Shown: positions 1-9,066, counted from the first letter of the stretch. The stretch: 64,000 bases of DNA from Acetobacter garciniae (GCF_017377735.1 NZ_JAFVMH010000001.1:496001-560000); one strand, 5' to 3'. Notes: generated from the letters alone by a model not told the origin. Translations and numbers: made by a program.

Positions 1-902
1 ATCCTCCCGCCTTTTCATCGGACTGCCTGAGCTTTGCCAAGCTCTGTGTCGTTCCGTACGGTATTATAGTCCTTGAAAAATATACCAGTAATACGGGATC
101 AGGAGAAAGCTCGAACGAACTGTCCTGTGATACCCCTTATCACAGGGCGGCGTGGCGGATTTTCTGTGAAAACCAGTATGCTCTAGAATATTTCAGGTCT
201 TTTCACCATTCAGCCCCGGAAAAGCTTGTTCTTTCAGGATACCCGAAGCTTCAGCGCCTTCTGGATGAACCGCCGGCCTGGCCCGAATTCAAGGCAGACA
301 CAGCGGGCGATCGTCCGTTCCGTGTCATATGGGCACCCCATCATACGGCGGGCGATCCCTGGCTGAATTTCGGCGTCTTCCATAGAATTTGCAGGGATTT
401 TCTGGAATGGGCGAGCAAGGAGCCGGGGATAGAATTCGTCCTGAAACCCCACCCGGAACTTTTCAAAAGTGTCGTCAATCGCAACATCCTTTCGCAGCAG
501 ACGGTGGATGCTTTTTTGCAGCTTTGGAACGGCCTTCCAAATTGCACCTGTGAAAACGGACGCTATGGCAGTCTTTTTGCCGCTTCCGATCTTATGATTA
601 CGGATGGCATCTCGTTTTTTGTGGAATACCCGATATTTGGCAAGCCGCTGGTCTTCTTTGACTCCGGCTTGCATGCGCCGCTGAATGAGATTGGCAAGAT
701 GGGCGTCGCCTGTGCGGACGTAGTGTCTGATTTCGACAAAATGAAGGAAGTCGTCCTCGGCTATAAAAATAAAACCATGGTCGATACGCATCAGGATGAC
801 CGGAAGCGGTTTATGAAGGCTCTGTTCCCCGGTGACAGGCTTCCGTCAGACATCATTCTTGATGACATAGCGGCGGGTCTGGGTGTCGATCGGGGCGCTT
901 GA
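1..902 (+). CDS. CDP-glycerol/CDP-ribitol phosphotransferase-like enzyme, 5' end missing
   Basis: The reading frame is open from the left edge (codons from base 3) to the stop at 902, so about the last 300 residues are present and the N-terminus lies outside the window. Visible motifs fit the CDP-glycerol:poly(glycerophosphate) glycerophosphotransferase family: WAPHHT and KPHPEL blocks, then ITDGISFFVEYPIFGKP, the counterpart of the family's acidic/FEY segment that binds the CDP-polyol. Such enzymes move glycerol-phosphate or ribitol-phosphate from the CDP donor to a growing polymer at the cytoplasmic membrane. The next gene is a CDP-ribitol synthase, so ribitol phosphate is the more likely donor; this is inferred from context. 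Family call fairly sure, substrate not. Confidence 0.75.
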   Translation, partial: PPAFSSDCLSFAKLCVVPYGIIVLEKYTSNTGSGESSNELSCDTPYHRAAWRIFCENQYALEYFRSFHHSAPEKLVLSGYPKLQRLLDEPPAWPEFKADTAGDRPFRVIWAPHHTAGDPWLNFGVFHRICRDFLEWASKEPGIEFVLKPHPELFKSVVNRNILSQQTVDAFLQLWNGLPNCTCENGRYGSLFAASDLMITDGISFFVEYPIFGKPLVFFDSGLHAPLNEIGKMGVACADVVSDFDKMKEVVLGYKNKTMVDTHQDDRKRFMKALFPGDRLPSDIILDDIAAGLGVDRGA

Positions 903-1049
903 AGGCGGGGCGGGGATTGTTGCGCAAGTCAGGCCCAGATATGCTGGCGCGCATTATCTTGCCCCGCAAACTGCGTGGGTTGGAAAGGTGCGACTTTCCC
1001 TGTCAGAACGGGGCGATAGCGTTCGCCACGGAATATATGGATTGATTTT

Positions 1050-2507
1050 GTGACGAAGCATAAGACAAAAACCATTGGGGTTATTCTGGCGGCAGGCGAT
1101 GGCACCCGCTTTGGCGCGAGCGTGCCCAAGCAGTTTACGAAGCTGGCAGGCCGCGCCGTCCTGGACTATACGATAGATGTTTTTGAAAAATCGTCCCTTA
1201 TCGATGAGATAGTCGTTGTCACGAAAGACGACTATATTGGTGTTGTAGAAAACATAGCCCGTTCATCGGGGTGGAAAAAACTGAAAAGCATTGTCGTCGG
1301 CGGGAAAAACCGGACGGAATCCACGCTTGCCGCGCTGGAGGCACTGTCGGCCTGTCCGCCTGATACCAAGGTGCTCATTCATGACGCTGTTCGTCCTTTC
1401 GTGACAAACACAATACTGAATGATTGCATACAGGCTCTGGAACAATTCCCCGCCGTCGATACGGTCGTGCCATCTTCGGATACCATCGTGACTGTGCAGG
1501 ACGACGATCTCGTTGCCGCAATTCCCGACCGCAGCAAGATACGCCGCGGGCAGACGCCGCAAGGGTTTCGTCTTGATATCATAAGACAAGCTTACACAAA
1601 GATTATCGAGAACAATTACAGCGACAAGACATTCACATGCGACTGCGGTGTTGTCATGGCAATGCTGCCTGGCATACAGGTTGCTACTGTGCCGGGATCT
1701 GCCAGTAACATTAAAATAACAGAGCCGATAGATTTGTTCCTGGCTGAAAAACTTATTCAGTCCAGAATGGTTGATCTTGAAGATACGACAGATTTTGCCA
1801 AATTGCAGGGAAAACGGCTTGTCATATTTGGCGGTCGAAGTGGAATAGGGAAGTCCATAAGGGATCTGGCTCTCCACTGCGGGGCGGAGGTATTCTCCGC
1901 CAGCCGTTCCGAAAATTCTGTCGATGTTTCTGACGCCCGCTCCGTTTCGCACTTTCTGGACAGGATTGCCGCGGACGGAAAACAGATCGATGCGGTTATT
2001 AATACATCCGGGGTCATGTTCCGTGAACCACTTGCCCAGGCGGCATCCGAACGTATTCGGGAAATGGTCGAGACCAATTACCTGGGTGCCATCAATGTCG
2101 CAACGGCGTCCAGGCAGCATCTTCTGAAATCAAAAGGGTGTCTCGTTAATTTTTCGTCCAGTTCCTATACGCGGGGGCGCGCGCTTTACGCCGTTTATTC
2201 ATCGACCAAGGCCGCGATCGTCAATCTGTCGCAAGCCCTTGCGGAAGAATGGATAGCGGACGGCATAAGGGTCCACTGCATCAGCCCCGAGCGCACCAGC
2301 ACCCCCATGCGGCGACAGAATTTTGGGCCAGAGGATAGTTCAACCCTTCTCGCTCCGGAATTCGTGGCGCAAAAAACGCTCCAGGCGGTTCTGCTGCCAA
2401 ACACCGGGCTTGTCATCGATGTCAGGATCGCCCGGCCTGCTCCTGAAAAAACGACGGCCGGTACGCCATCGGCTGCTTTGGCTTCTTCGGGTCTTGAGGG
2501 CCTATGA
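1050..2507 (+). CDS. bifunctional CDP-ribitol synthase (cytidylyltransferase + ribulose-5-P reductase), Bcs1/Acs1-like
   Basis: The protein has 485 residues with a GTG start. Residues 8-240 are an IspD/TarI-type cytidylyltransferase: LAAGDGTRFG nucleotide loop (13-22), VPKQF (25-29), HDAVRPFV (111-118). Residues 250-460 are a short-chain dehydrogenase: GGRSGIG cofactor loop (261-267), catalytic Ser block NFSSSSY and YSSTK (383-387). This fusion and length match Haemophilus influenzae Bcs1/Acs1, which reduce ribulose 5-phosphate to ribitol 5-phosphate and activate it with CTP to CDP-ribitol. A plain IspD for isoprenoids is unlikely because of the reductase half and the polymerase-like neighbour upstream. 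After the expected end (TGLVIDVR) about 26 residues rich in Ala, Gly and Ser follow; this tail looks acquired. Confidence 0.85.
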   Translation: MTKHKTKTIGVILAAGDGTRFGASVPKQFTKLAGRAVLDYTIDVFEKSSLIDEIVVVTKDDYIGVVENIARSSGWKKLKSIVVGGKNRTESTLAALEALSACPPDTKVLIHDAVRPFVTNTILNDCIQALEQFPAVDTVVPSSDTIVTVQDDDLVAAIPDRSKIRRGQTPQGFRLDIIRQAYTKIIENNYSDKTFTCDCGVVMAMLPGIQVATVPGSASNIKITEPIDLFLAEKLIQSRMVDLEDTTDFAKLQGKRLVIFGGRSGIGKSIRDLALHCGAEVFSASRSENSVDVSDARSVSHFLDRIAADGKQIDAVINTSGVMFREPLAQAASERIREMVETNYLGAINVATASRQHLLKSKGCLVNFSSSSYTRGRALYAVYSSTKAAIVNLSQALAEEWIADGIRVHCISPERTSTPMRRQNFGPEDSSTLLAPEFVAQKTLQAVLLPNTGLVIDVRIARPAPEKTTAGTPSAALASSGLEGL

Positions 2508-2953
2508 TCTGAATGAAGGGTGCTTTCGTAGATTTTTGGCAACCGGCCATTCAAAGCCCAGGCTGAGGTAATGACAAGTCATTGGAAGCCAAAGGTGGTA
2601 TCACGGGCCGGGATGAAAATCGGTATCACGATTTTGACCCAGATTTGTAAAGGCAAAAGGGTAGATTACTGTAAGTGATGAAGTAGACCGTCTGGAATAA
2701 TATTTTTTAGCTCCATCCCTGGGATGGTCTGCGGTGGAGGCAGTTCTTCCCGCCATGTTGGTGACCACACACTGCGGATGCAATAAAGACCTGGCTGACT
2801 GTAGCTATACGCGTGCAGCTTGCAGATATTGGATCTGTTCAGATTAAAAAAATGCTATAAACACGTTGTCTGGACAGGGTTATAATTAAATGATAGCTTG
2901 AGAGTATCTGTTATACGAAACTATGATTTTATCTATATTGATAGGGGGAAGCA
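2508..2953. other. AT-rich intergenic stretch, probable rearrangement scar
   Basis: No credible gene lies in these 446 bases. The first third carries a small repeat cluster listed separately. The last 150 bases are strongly AT-rich and lead into the next gene, which has a GGGGGAAGC ribosome-binding region just before its ATG; promoter function there is plausible, but I cannot fix its boxes. Confidence 0.5.
2597..2635. repeat. short direct and inverted repeats, possible insertion-element end remnant
   Basis: The nonamer GGTATCACG occurs at 2597-2605 and again at 2622-2630. AAAATCG (2616-2622) and CGATTTT (2629-2635) form an inverted repeat. Repeated CGATTTTGACCC-like words resemble the multiple subterminal repeats of some IS21-type elements, but no transposase gene is present, so this remains a guess. 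Confidence 0.3.
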
Positions 2954-3682
2954 ATGAGGTCAGTTTTTATAAATAAGGAAGGCGCTGAGAATCAATCCAC
3001 GATATTTAGACAGTCCAATGCGCATTTTCCGGATATTGAACGATTTCAGGCGATTATAGATGACGGAAACAGTCAAGCTGACTTGATAAATAAAGGCTTC
3101 CTCCGGAGCGATTTTTCTGGTGACTCTGCTGCTTTAAGTCAGGCATTGACCCATACACTTTTATGGTCTTCTGTGTTGTCAGAGCAAAAGCCGCTTATGA
3201 TTATGGAAGATAATGCTCTTTTATGTCAGAATTTTGTTGAACAGCGTCAGAAAATTCTTGGTCAACTTAATGATGACTGGGATATTATACTTTTTGGGTA
3301 TGATTTTGATGCGTCCTGCGTCATAAACGCGATACCGGGCGTATCACCCTGTGGCTTTTATTTTGATTTTAATCAAATGCGCAAGGCCGCCTATACTTGG
3401 CATAGTCGTTCCGTTGAAGCAAATGCTTACCCCCTGCTGCAGGCGAGTGGACTCTATTGCTACGCAGTATCTCCTCGCGGCGCGAGGCTTCTCCTGGAAG
3501 CTTGCATACCGCTTCGGTCTCTATCCAATCAGCCGTTTAGCCTTGATAAGCAGATGTCGGCAGTATATCCCAAAATAAAAGCATTTGCTGCTTTTCCGCC
3601 CCTGGCTATTTCCGGGAATGACAATAGTACGATGTCTTTCTTTAAAGAAAAGAACAATTCCAGACCTGCAGTGTCGATATAG
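2954..3682 (+). CDS. glycosyltransferase family 25-like (LPS/capsule)
   Basis: The product has 242 residues with no signal peptide or membrane segment, so it is probably cytoplasmic. It has the layout of GT25 LPS glycosyltransferases: an N-terminal strand with INKEGAENQ, an acidic MEDNALL motif (residues 84-90) in the position of the metal/nucleotide-binding acidic pair, and the late YCYAVSPRGARLLLEA block that is usual in the family (compare Y..SPxGAxxLL). GT25 enzymes transfer galactose or related sugars to LPS or capsule. Base composition is clearly lower in GC than the core genome to the right, fitting an acquired polysaccharide island. Acceptor and sugar are unknown. Confidence 0.7.
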   Translation: MRSVFINKEGAENQSTIFRQSNAHFPDIERFQAIIDDGNSQADLINKGFLRSDFSGDSAALSQALTHTLLWSSVLSEQKPLMIMEDNALLCQNFVEQRQKILGQLNDDWDIILFGYDFDASCVINAIPGVSPCGFYFDFNQMRKAAYTWHSRSVEANAYPLLQASGLYCYAVSPRGARLLLEACIPLRSLSNQPFSLDKQMSAVYPKIKAFAAFPPLAISGNDNSTMSFFKEKNNSRPAVSI

Positions 3683-3691
3683 GAGAGGCAG

Positions 3692-4891
3692 ATGCGATTT
3701 ATCTACCTTGATTGCAGCTTGAAAGAGTTGTCTGGACATCATTATAACTTTTGCAAGCGCATTATAGGAATGGCTGAAGAGGCCGGTCTTCCGGTAACGG
3801 TCCTTGCGAACAACTCTCTTCCCGCTGATCTTGCGGATGAGATGAAGGTCAATATTGTACCATATTTTCGTTTTAGCGCTTATTCAGTCTTGCGGGAGAC
3901 CGTGCGGGATAGTTTGCGCGCAACGGAAACCGTTAGAAGAAGAATGCTTGAGGAATTAAGGGGAATTTCCGGAATAGGGCAGGATGACATAGTTTATGTT
4001 AATTCTGTTCTTCCATCGCAACTTCTTGCCGTGACGGAGTGGGTGTCCGAGATGGGCGAAAAAGCACCCACGATAGTTGCGGAAGTATTTTATAAAACAT
4101 ATATAGATTTCAATGAAAGTACTTATGAAGAAAATGGACGAGATTTTAGTGATCAGGTGTGGCTTTATGTCGGAGATATATTACCATCTCCCGAGAATAT
4201 GAATTTTCGACTTATATCGTTCAATTCTCGTGTGAGTAATATTTATAGCCGAATTTTGCATCAACCTGTTTTTACCCTGACTGATCCTTTGCGGGTTTTA
4301 GCAGCGCCAAAAAATCGGGCAGGGAAAAAAAAGATTACTATCGGATTGGGTGGGCACCAGCGGCATGCCAAAGGCTATCATCATTTAGAAGGCATTATTC
4401 ATAGTTTTCTCAGGGAAAGGGATTGGGATCATGTGTGTTTCCGGATCCATAATTCCCGACCTGATCAAGCGCAGGATATCCAGCGTAGTTTGCATCAGTT
4501 GGCAGCAGCAGATAATCGCATTGAAATACTCGAAGGATCCTGTTCGGGGGAAGAATGGAATGCCTTTATTGACTCGCTGGATATCGTTCTTTGTCCGTAT
4601 GAGCCGGGTGCATATAAAGGATCATGGTCCGGCTTGGCATGCGAAGGTTTTTCGAGCGGTGCACCCGTGGTCGTGCCTAATAGTTCGGCCAGCGCGGAAT
4701 TTCTTTTAAATTACAATGCAAGCTTTGAAGGGTTTGATGATTGGACAGTTCCTTCTATATTTGAGGCCCTCAAAAAGGTTGTCGATCATTATGATGAGTA
4801 TGCATCCCGTAACTATGAGGCGGCGAGCGCTTTTTATGAGAACGAGAAGGGCGCGAATATTGTTAAAGAAATTATCGAAAAATTCAAGTAA
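3692..4891 (+). CDS. GT-B-fold glycosyltransferase
   Basis: The protein has 399 residues and starts 9 bases after the GT25-like gene, behind an AGGAGAGG ribosome-binding site, so the two are probably co-transcribed. The N-terminal half (MRFIYLDCSLKELSGHHYNF) resembles the acceptor half of GT-B enzymes. The C-terminal half has IGLGGHQRHAKGYHHL, then LCPYEPGAYKGSWSG followed by EGFSSGAPVVVPNSS, the donor-binding E-x(n)-G-x-PVV signature of GT4-type enzymes. No signal peptide or membrane segment is seen, so it is likely a peripheral cytoplasmic enzyme. Sugar specificity cannot be read from the sequence. GC content is low like its neighbour. Confidence 0.7.
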   Translation: MRFIYLDCSLKELSGHHYNFCKRIIGMAEEAGLPVTVLANNSLPADLADEMKVNIVPYFRFSAYSVLRETVRDSLRATETVRRRMLEELRGISGIGQDDIVYVNSVLPSQLLAVTEWVSEMGEKAPTIVAEVFYKTYIDFNESTYEENGRDFSDQVWLYVGDILPSPENMNFRLISFNSRVSNIYSRILHQPVFTLTDPLRVLAAPKNRAGKKKITIGLGGHQRHAKGYHHLEGIIHSFLRERDWDHVCFRIHNSRPDQAQDIQRSLHQLAAADNRIEILEGSCSGEEWNAFIDSLDIVLCPYEPGAYKGSWSGLACEGFSSGAPVVVPNSSASAEFLLNYNASFEGFDDWTVPSIFEALKKVVDHYDEYASRNYEAASAFYENEKGANIVKEIIEKFK

Positions 4892-5262
4892 CCGAAGATA
4901 GCAGAGAGTCGATTGCCCAAGGTTGAAGAAGGCAGCAGTTGCTCATTTTTTAGGTGTGGAGATTTTTGTTTTTATAGCGGATGAGAGGGGCTGGGATGGC
5001 ATCTTGGGTAATGGAGAGCAAGGTAAAGAGATGCCGATGCTTTTATCGCCTCTATCATAAAATGTTAAAATCGTTTAAAGTTTCCATATCTGTCGATGTG
5101 AGATTTTATATGCTCTTTTGTCAGAACGGTCATGATTGAAGATGCCGTAATGGGCAAAGAATGCAGGCGCTAAATCTGTCATTGAGGACTGGATATAGAT
5201 TTGATTTCTGTAGTCTTGATATGTGGTCGATATAGACGTGTTTCCATTTTCGGATGCGATAA
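4892..5262. other. intergenic stretch without a recognisable gene
   Basis: These 371 AT-rich bases separate the two-gene glycosyltransferase block from the GDP-sugar operon. I see no conserved reading frame or strong hairpin. It probably contains the promoter of the operon that begins at 5263, but no clear box pair stands out. Confidence 0.45.
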
Positions 5263-6054
5263 ATGCGTGTGATGGTGACGGGAGCTCGCGGGATTCTTGG
5301 CAGGCATGTTTGCCGCCATCTTGGTAATCTTTCCCCGGCTTCCGAAATTATCATTAGCCGGGCAGATTTGACGAGCCTTGAAGATATACGGCAGGAAATT
5401 GCTGAAATAAAATCTGTCGATTGTGTCATTCATTTAGCGGCGTTGACGCCGGTTGAACGAGTGAATGCCGATCCCCAGCATGCTTATAGTGTCAATGTTG
5501 CGGGGACAATTAATCTTCTCAGTGCCCTTTCTGGTATTGATGCGTCTTTTCTGTTTTGTTCATCCAGTCATGTTTATTCCGGTTCTTCGATGCCCATCAA
5601 TGAATATGCGGAAAAGGTCCCGGTTTCTTTATATGGTCGCACGAAATGGGCCGCTGAAAGTGCTGCCACTGATATCTGTCATGCGACTGGCCGCCCTTTC
5701 TGTGCCGCGCGTGTTTTTTCGATTCATGATCCGGACCAGGTGGGGTCTTTCTTGCGTCCCTCTATCGAGCGGCGACTGTCGTCGGAAGATTTGTCGAAGC
5801 CCTTTCTTCTTCAGGGGGGGGAGAGCGTACGAGATTTTCTGCCGGCTGAACGCGCGGCCGAATTGATAGTGCGTCTTGTGCTGGCTTCGGCAACCGGGCC
5901 GGTTAATATTGGATCGGGTTATGGTACAAGAATTCGAGATTTTGTCCAGAAACTTAGTCCTCAACCACTTGAAATACATTCTGTTGGGAATGCCAATACA
6001 TTAGTGGCCGATATCTCAAGGCTGCGCGAAATTCTGGGAGCCTTGGATGTCTGA
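5263..6054 (+). CDS. NAD(P)-dependent sugar epimerase/reductase (extended SDR)
   Basis: The product has 263 residues. It begins with the Rossmann loop GARGILGRHV (residues 7-16), has SSSHVYSGSSMPINEY (Ser of the catalytic triad) and YGRTK (Tyr-x-x-x-Lys), and a late INIGSG-like segment, VNIGSGYGTRIRDF. This is the extended-SDR nucleotide-sugar fold, close in size to RmlD/Rmd-type 4-keto-sugar reductases. It is first in a tight operon with Gmd and a ColD-like enzyme, so its natural substrate is probably a GDP-4-keto-6-deoxy or 3,6-dideoxy sugar; this is inference. The stop overlaps the next start by 8 bases, implying translational coupling. Confidence 0.75.
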   Translation: MRVMVTGARGILGRHVCRHLGNLSPASEIIISRADLTSLEDIRQEIAEIKSVDCVIHLAALTPVERVNADPQHAYSVNVAGTINLLSALSGIDASFLFCSSSHVYSGSSMPINEYAEKVPVSLYGRTKWAAESAATDICHATGRPFCAARVFSIHDPDQVGSFLRPSIERRLSSEDLSKPFLLQGGESVRDFLPAERAAELIVRLVLASATGPVNIGSGYGTRIRDFVQKLSPQPLEIHSVGNANTLVADISRLREILGALDV

Positions 6055-6826
6055 ACTTGTTTCAATCGTTATTCCTACATTTAATCGCGCTGCCATGTTG
6101 CCGCGAGCCATTGAAAGCGCGCTGGCCCAGACCGTTTCGTGCGAGGTGATTGTTATTGATCACGGCTCTACTGACGAGACGCAGCATGTCGCTGCCGCCT
6201 ATAAGGATAGAATTACTTATATTCGTAGAGAAAAGGATCTGGGGCCACATTTTTGCTGGCTGGAGGGGGTCTTGCATAGCAAAGGCGACCTCGTCCATCT
6301 GCAATACGATGATGACTGGATCGCTCCCCAATTCGTGGAGGCGTGTCTAGGAGTTATGAGAGAAGACGTAGGATTTGCCTTTACGGTCGCCCATGTCGTT
6401 GAGGCTGTCGGCGCGGCTCCCAAGTTGGAACTTTTTGGAAACTGGCTTCCAAAAACGGGCATTTATCCAGCGGTTGATTTGGAAAACAGGATTCTTAACG
6501 GGCTCATATCGCCGGCTGCCGCGCTCTTTCGTCGCCAGATCCTGATCGATGCCCTGTACCAGGGGCGTCTGCCTCTGGCAAACCATGACTATCACGGCGT
6601 GGGGCCTGACTGCTTTGTCACACTGCTTTCCATGCTGCGTTATCCCAATGTCGGGTTTGTTCACGAAGCGCTGGCATTTTTCTATTCCCACCCGGGAAGT
6701 ATCACAATTGACGCGCAGGGTTCGCCGGAAAAGCAGGCGGCGCTGACAGCGGCCTATGCGGAAGTAAAAAGATATTATATCGAACTGAAGATCCTGCAGG
6801 CAATTCGGGCACAGAAGACCGCGTAA
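6047..6826 (+). CDS. family 2 glycosyltransferase
   Basis: The product has 259 residues of the GT-A fold: VSIVIPTFNRAAMLPRAIESALAQT at the N-terminus, VIVIDHGSTDET in place of the usual VDDGSTD, and the metal-binding YDDDW (about residue 89). It lacks transmembrane segments and is probably a cytoplasmic enzyme using a nucleotide sugar. It sits inside the GDP-sugar operon, overlapping the SDR by 8 bases and the aminotransferase-like gene by one, which makes it a good candidate for the transferase that uses the sugar made by this operon. That link is contextual. Confidence 0.8.
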   Translation: MSELVSIVIPTFNRAAMLPRAIESALAQTVSCEVIVIDHGSTDETQHVAAAYKDRITYIRREKDLGPHFCWLEGVLHSKGDLVHLQYDDDWIAPQFVEACLGVMREDVGFAFTVAHVVEAVGAAPKLELFGNWLPKTGIYPAVDLENRILNGLISPAAALFRRQILIDALYQGRLPLANHDYHGVGPDCFVTLLSMLRYPNVGFVHEALAFFYSHPGSITIDAQGSPEKQAALTAAYAEVKRYYIELKILQAIRAQKTA

Positions 6827-7998
6827 TGACAACAGAACGTTCCATTTGTCTCGCTGAAGAGACAATTTCTCATGATGAGCTTGAGAGCCTCACAGAATGG
6901 ATTTTGGCAGGCAACCGACTGACCAAGTCAGAGCAGACATTGGCTTTCGAAAAGGAGTTTGCCGAATGGCAGGGATGTCGGCATGCCGTATATGTCAATT
7001 CGGGTTCCTCCGCCAATCTTCTGATGATTGCAGCTTTGAAAGAATCTGGTCGCCTGCGCAATAACAAGGCCATTGCGGCAGGGGTGAGCTGGGTTACGAC
7101 CGTTGCACCCCTTCTACAGCTCGGCTTTGACGTGCGGCTTTGTGATTGTGATCCACATTCACTGAGCCTTGACGTGGATCATCTGGAATCTCTGTGTCGA
7201 GTTTCGCCGCCGGCCGTGCTGATCCTGGTCCATGTTCTCGGGCATGCTGGCGACATGGATGCAATACGCGACATATGTAATCGATATGGGGTCATGCTTC
7301 TGGAAGATTCATGCGAAGCGTTGGGATCGACGTATGGGGACCGGAAGCTTGGCACATTGGGGGTGGCGGGCAGTTTTTCCTTTTATTACGGACATCATAT
7401 TTCGACCATCGAAGGGGGCATGGTCGTTACAGATGATGACGATATGCATCAGCTTATGCTCTCTTTGAGATCACATGGCTGGAGCCGCGATCTTGCTCCT
7501 GCGACACGCGACGCATTAAAAAAAGAATATAATATCGATGATTTTCAGAATCTCTATACTTTTTACCATGCGGGATTCAATTTCAGGTCGACAGACCTGC
7601 AGGCCTATCTTGGTCGGTCGCAGCTTAAAAAATTGGACGTCATTGTAAAAAAGCGGAGCGAAAATTATAAATTATATAAAAACTTTTTAGGCGATTATTT
7701 TTTTCAAACGAGTAATACGCCTGTTTTGTCTTCGTTTGCCTATGGAACATTGATTGAAAATCGCCTGGAGACCTACAAGCATCTCGCGGCACACGGGATT
7801 GAGTGTCGCCCGCTGATTTGCGGCAATATTGCGCGTCATCCTTTTTGGCTCAAAGACCACCCGAAGCAGAGCCTGCCGCATGCGGATGTCATTCATGATT
7901 ATGGGATTTATTTGCCCAATCATTACAATTTAAGCGAGGCAGATATCGCACGCGTAGCGGAGGTTTTTTCCTCTGTTGCCCAGCCGTATCAAGGATAA
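6826..7998 (+). CDS. colD: ColD-like GDP-4-keto-6-deoxymannose 3-dehydratase (PLP-dependent, His in place of Lys)
   Basis: The protein has 390 residues of the DegT/DnrJ/EryC1 aminotransferase fold: NSGSSANLL phosphate-binding segment (58-66), EDSCEALGS (160-168) with the PLP-contacting Asp, and FSFYYGHHISTIEGG (184-198). In ordinary sugar aminotransferases the Schiff-base lysine lies in this last motif (SFxxxK...EGG); here two histidines (190-191) occupy the place. A histidine there is the hallmark of ColD, which removes the 3-hydroxyl of GDP-4-keto-6-deoxy-D-mannose. It lacks the iron-sulfur cysteines of RfbH-type E1 enzymes. The substrate would come from Gmd, encoded 6 bases downstream. It could instead be a related dehydratase with another GDP sugar. 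Confidence 0.78.
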   Translation: MTTERSICLAEETISHDELESLTEWILAGNRLTKSEQTLAFEKEFAEWQGCRHAVYVNSGSSANLLMIAALKESGRLRNNKAIAAGVSWVTTVAPLLQLGFDVRLCDCDPHSLSLDVDHLESLCRVSPPAVLILVHVLGHAGDMDAIRDICNRYGVMLLEDSCEALGSTYGDRKLGTLGVAGSFSFYYGHHISTIEGGMVVTDDDDMHQLMLSLRSHGWSRDLAPATRDALKKEYNIDDFQNLYTFYHAGFNFRSTDLQAYLGRSQLKKLDVIVKKRSENYKLYKNFLGDYFFQTSNTPVLSSFAYGTLIENRLETYKHLAAHGIECRPLICGNIARHPFWLKDHPKQSLPHADVIHDYGIYLPNHYNLSEADIARVAEVFSSVAQPYQG

Positions 7999-8004
7999 GA
8001 AATC

Positions 8005-9066
8005 ATGACAGGTATCAAGCGCGCACTCATTACGGGAATAACAGGTCAGGACGGGTCGTATCTGGCCGAATTGCTTCTTGGGAAAGGGTATGAAGTACAT
8101 GGTATTAAACGCCGCTCTTCAAGTTTCAATACCCAAAGAATAGACGGTTTGTATGAAGATCCCCACAAGTTTGAGCGCAAGCTCGTGCTTCATTATGGGG
8201 ACATGACAGACGCCACCAATCTTATTCGTATCGTGCAGACAGTGCAGCCGCACGAGATCTATAATCTGGCAGCCCAGTCACATGTGCAGGTCAGTTTCGA
8301 GACACCGGAATATACGGCCAATTCCGACGCTTTGGGAACATTGCGACTACTTGAAGCGATCCGCACGGTTGGCCTGGAAAAGGAAACCCGCTTTTACCAG
8401 GCTTCAACATCCGAACTGTTCGGAAAAGTGGCTGAAACGCCGCAACGCGAGACGACCCCTTTTCATCCGCGCTCTCCCTATGGTGTCGCTAAGCTTTACG
8501 CGTACTGGATTGCCGTCAATTATAGAGAAGCATACGGTATGTATGCTGCAAACGGAATTTTATTTAATCATGAAAGCCCTGTACGAGGGGAAACGTTCGT
8601 AACCCGCAAGATTACCATGGCTGTGGCCGCTATCGTGCATAAGAAGCAGGATCGTTTATATCTTGGTAATCTCAATGCAAAGCGGGATTGGGGGCATGCG
8701 CGGGACTTTGTCGAAGGGATGTGGCGCATCCTTCAGCAGGATAGTCCTGACGATTATGTGCTGGCGACAGGCCGCACAACAAGTGTACGTGATTTTGTTA
8801 CGCTTGCTTTCAAGGCGGCTAATATTGATATCGAATGGACAGGCGAGGGGCTTTCGGAGCGTGGTCTTGATCGGGTCTCTGGCCAATGCCTGGTCGAAGT
8901 GGACCCTCGCTACTTTCGTCCCGCTGAAGTCGATATTCTTCTGGGTGATGCTTCCAAGGCGGCTCGGGAACTGAATTGGAAAGCGACCACCTCTTTGGAA
9001 GATATGATTACGGAAATGGTTTTATCGGATATCGGGAAGTATTCCGGCAATGCACAATTTCACTAA
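8005..9066 (+). CDS. gmd: GDP-mannose 4,6-dehydratase
   Basis: The product has 353 residues and matches the family along its whole length: [17 protein letters not shown] cofactor loop (9-25), [34 protein letters not shown] with catalytic Thr and Glu, [10 protein letters not shown] (Tyr-x-x-x-Lys), [16 protein letters not shown] and the RPAEVD segment near the C-terminus. It converts GDP-mannose to GDP-4-keto-6-deoxy-D-mannose, the branch point for fucose, colitose, rhamnose and perosamine. It lies 6 bases after the ColD-like gene and overlaps the next gene by 17 bases, so all belong to one transcript. Confidence 0.95.
   Translation: MTGIKRALITGITGQDGSYLAELLLGKGYEVHGIKRRSSSFNTQRIDGLYEDPHKFERKLVLHYGDMTDATNLIRIVQTVQPHEIYNLAAQSHVQVSFETPEYTANSDALGTLRLLEAIRTVGLEKETRFYQASTSELFGKVAETPQRETTPFHPRSPYGVAKLYAYWIAVNYREAYGMYAANGILFNHESPVRGETFVTRKITMAVAAIVHKKQDRLYLGNLNAKRDWGHARDFVEGMWRILQQDSPDDYVLATGRTTSVRDFVTLAFKAANIDIEWTGEGLSERGLDRVSGQCLVEVDPRYFRPAEVDILLGDASKAARELNWKATTSLEDMITEMVLSDIGKYSGNAQFH

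Noticed and set aside
1050..1770. Housekeeping IspD (isoprenoid pathway)
   Set aside because: The cytidylyltransferase is fused to a reductase domain and sits in a polysaccharide island next to a polyol-phosphate transferase, matching Bcs1/Acs1.
6826..7998. Perosamine-type aminotransferase
   Set aside because: The Schiff-base lysine position is histidine, which fits ColD-type dehydration and not transamination.
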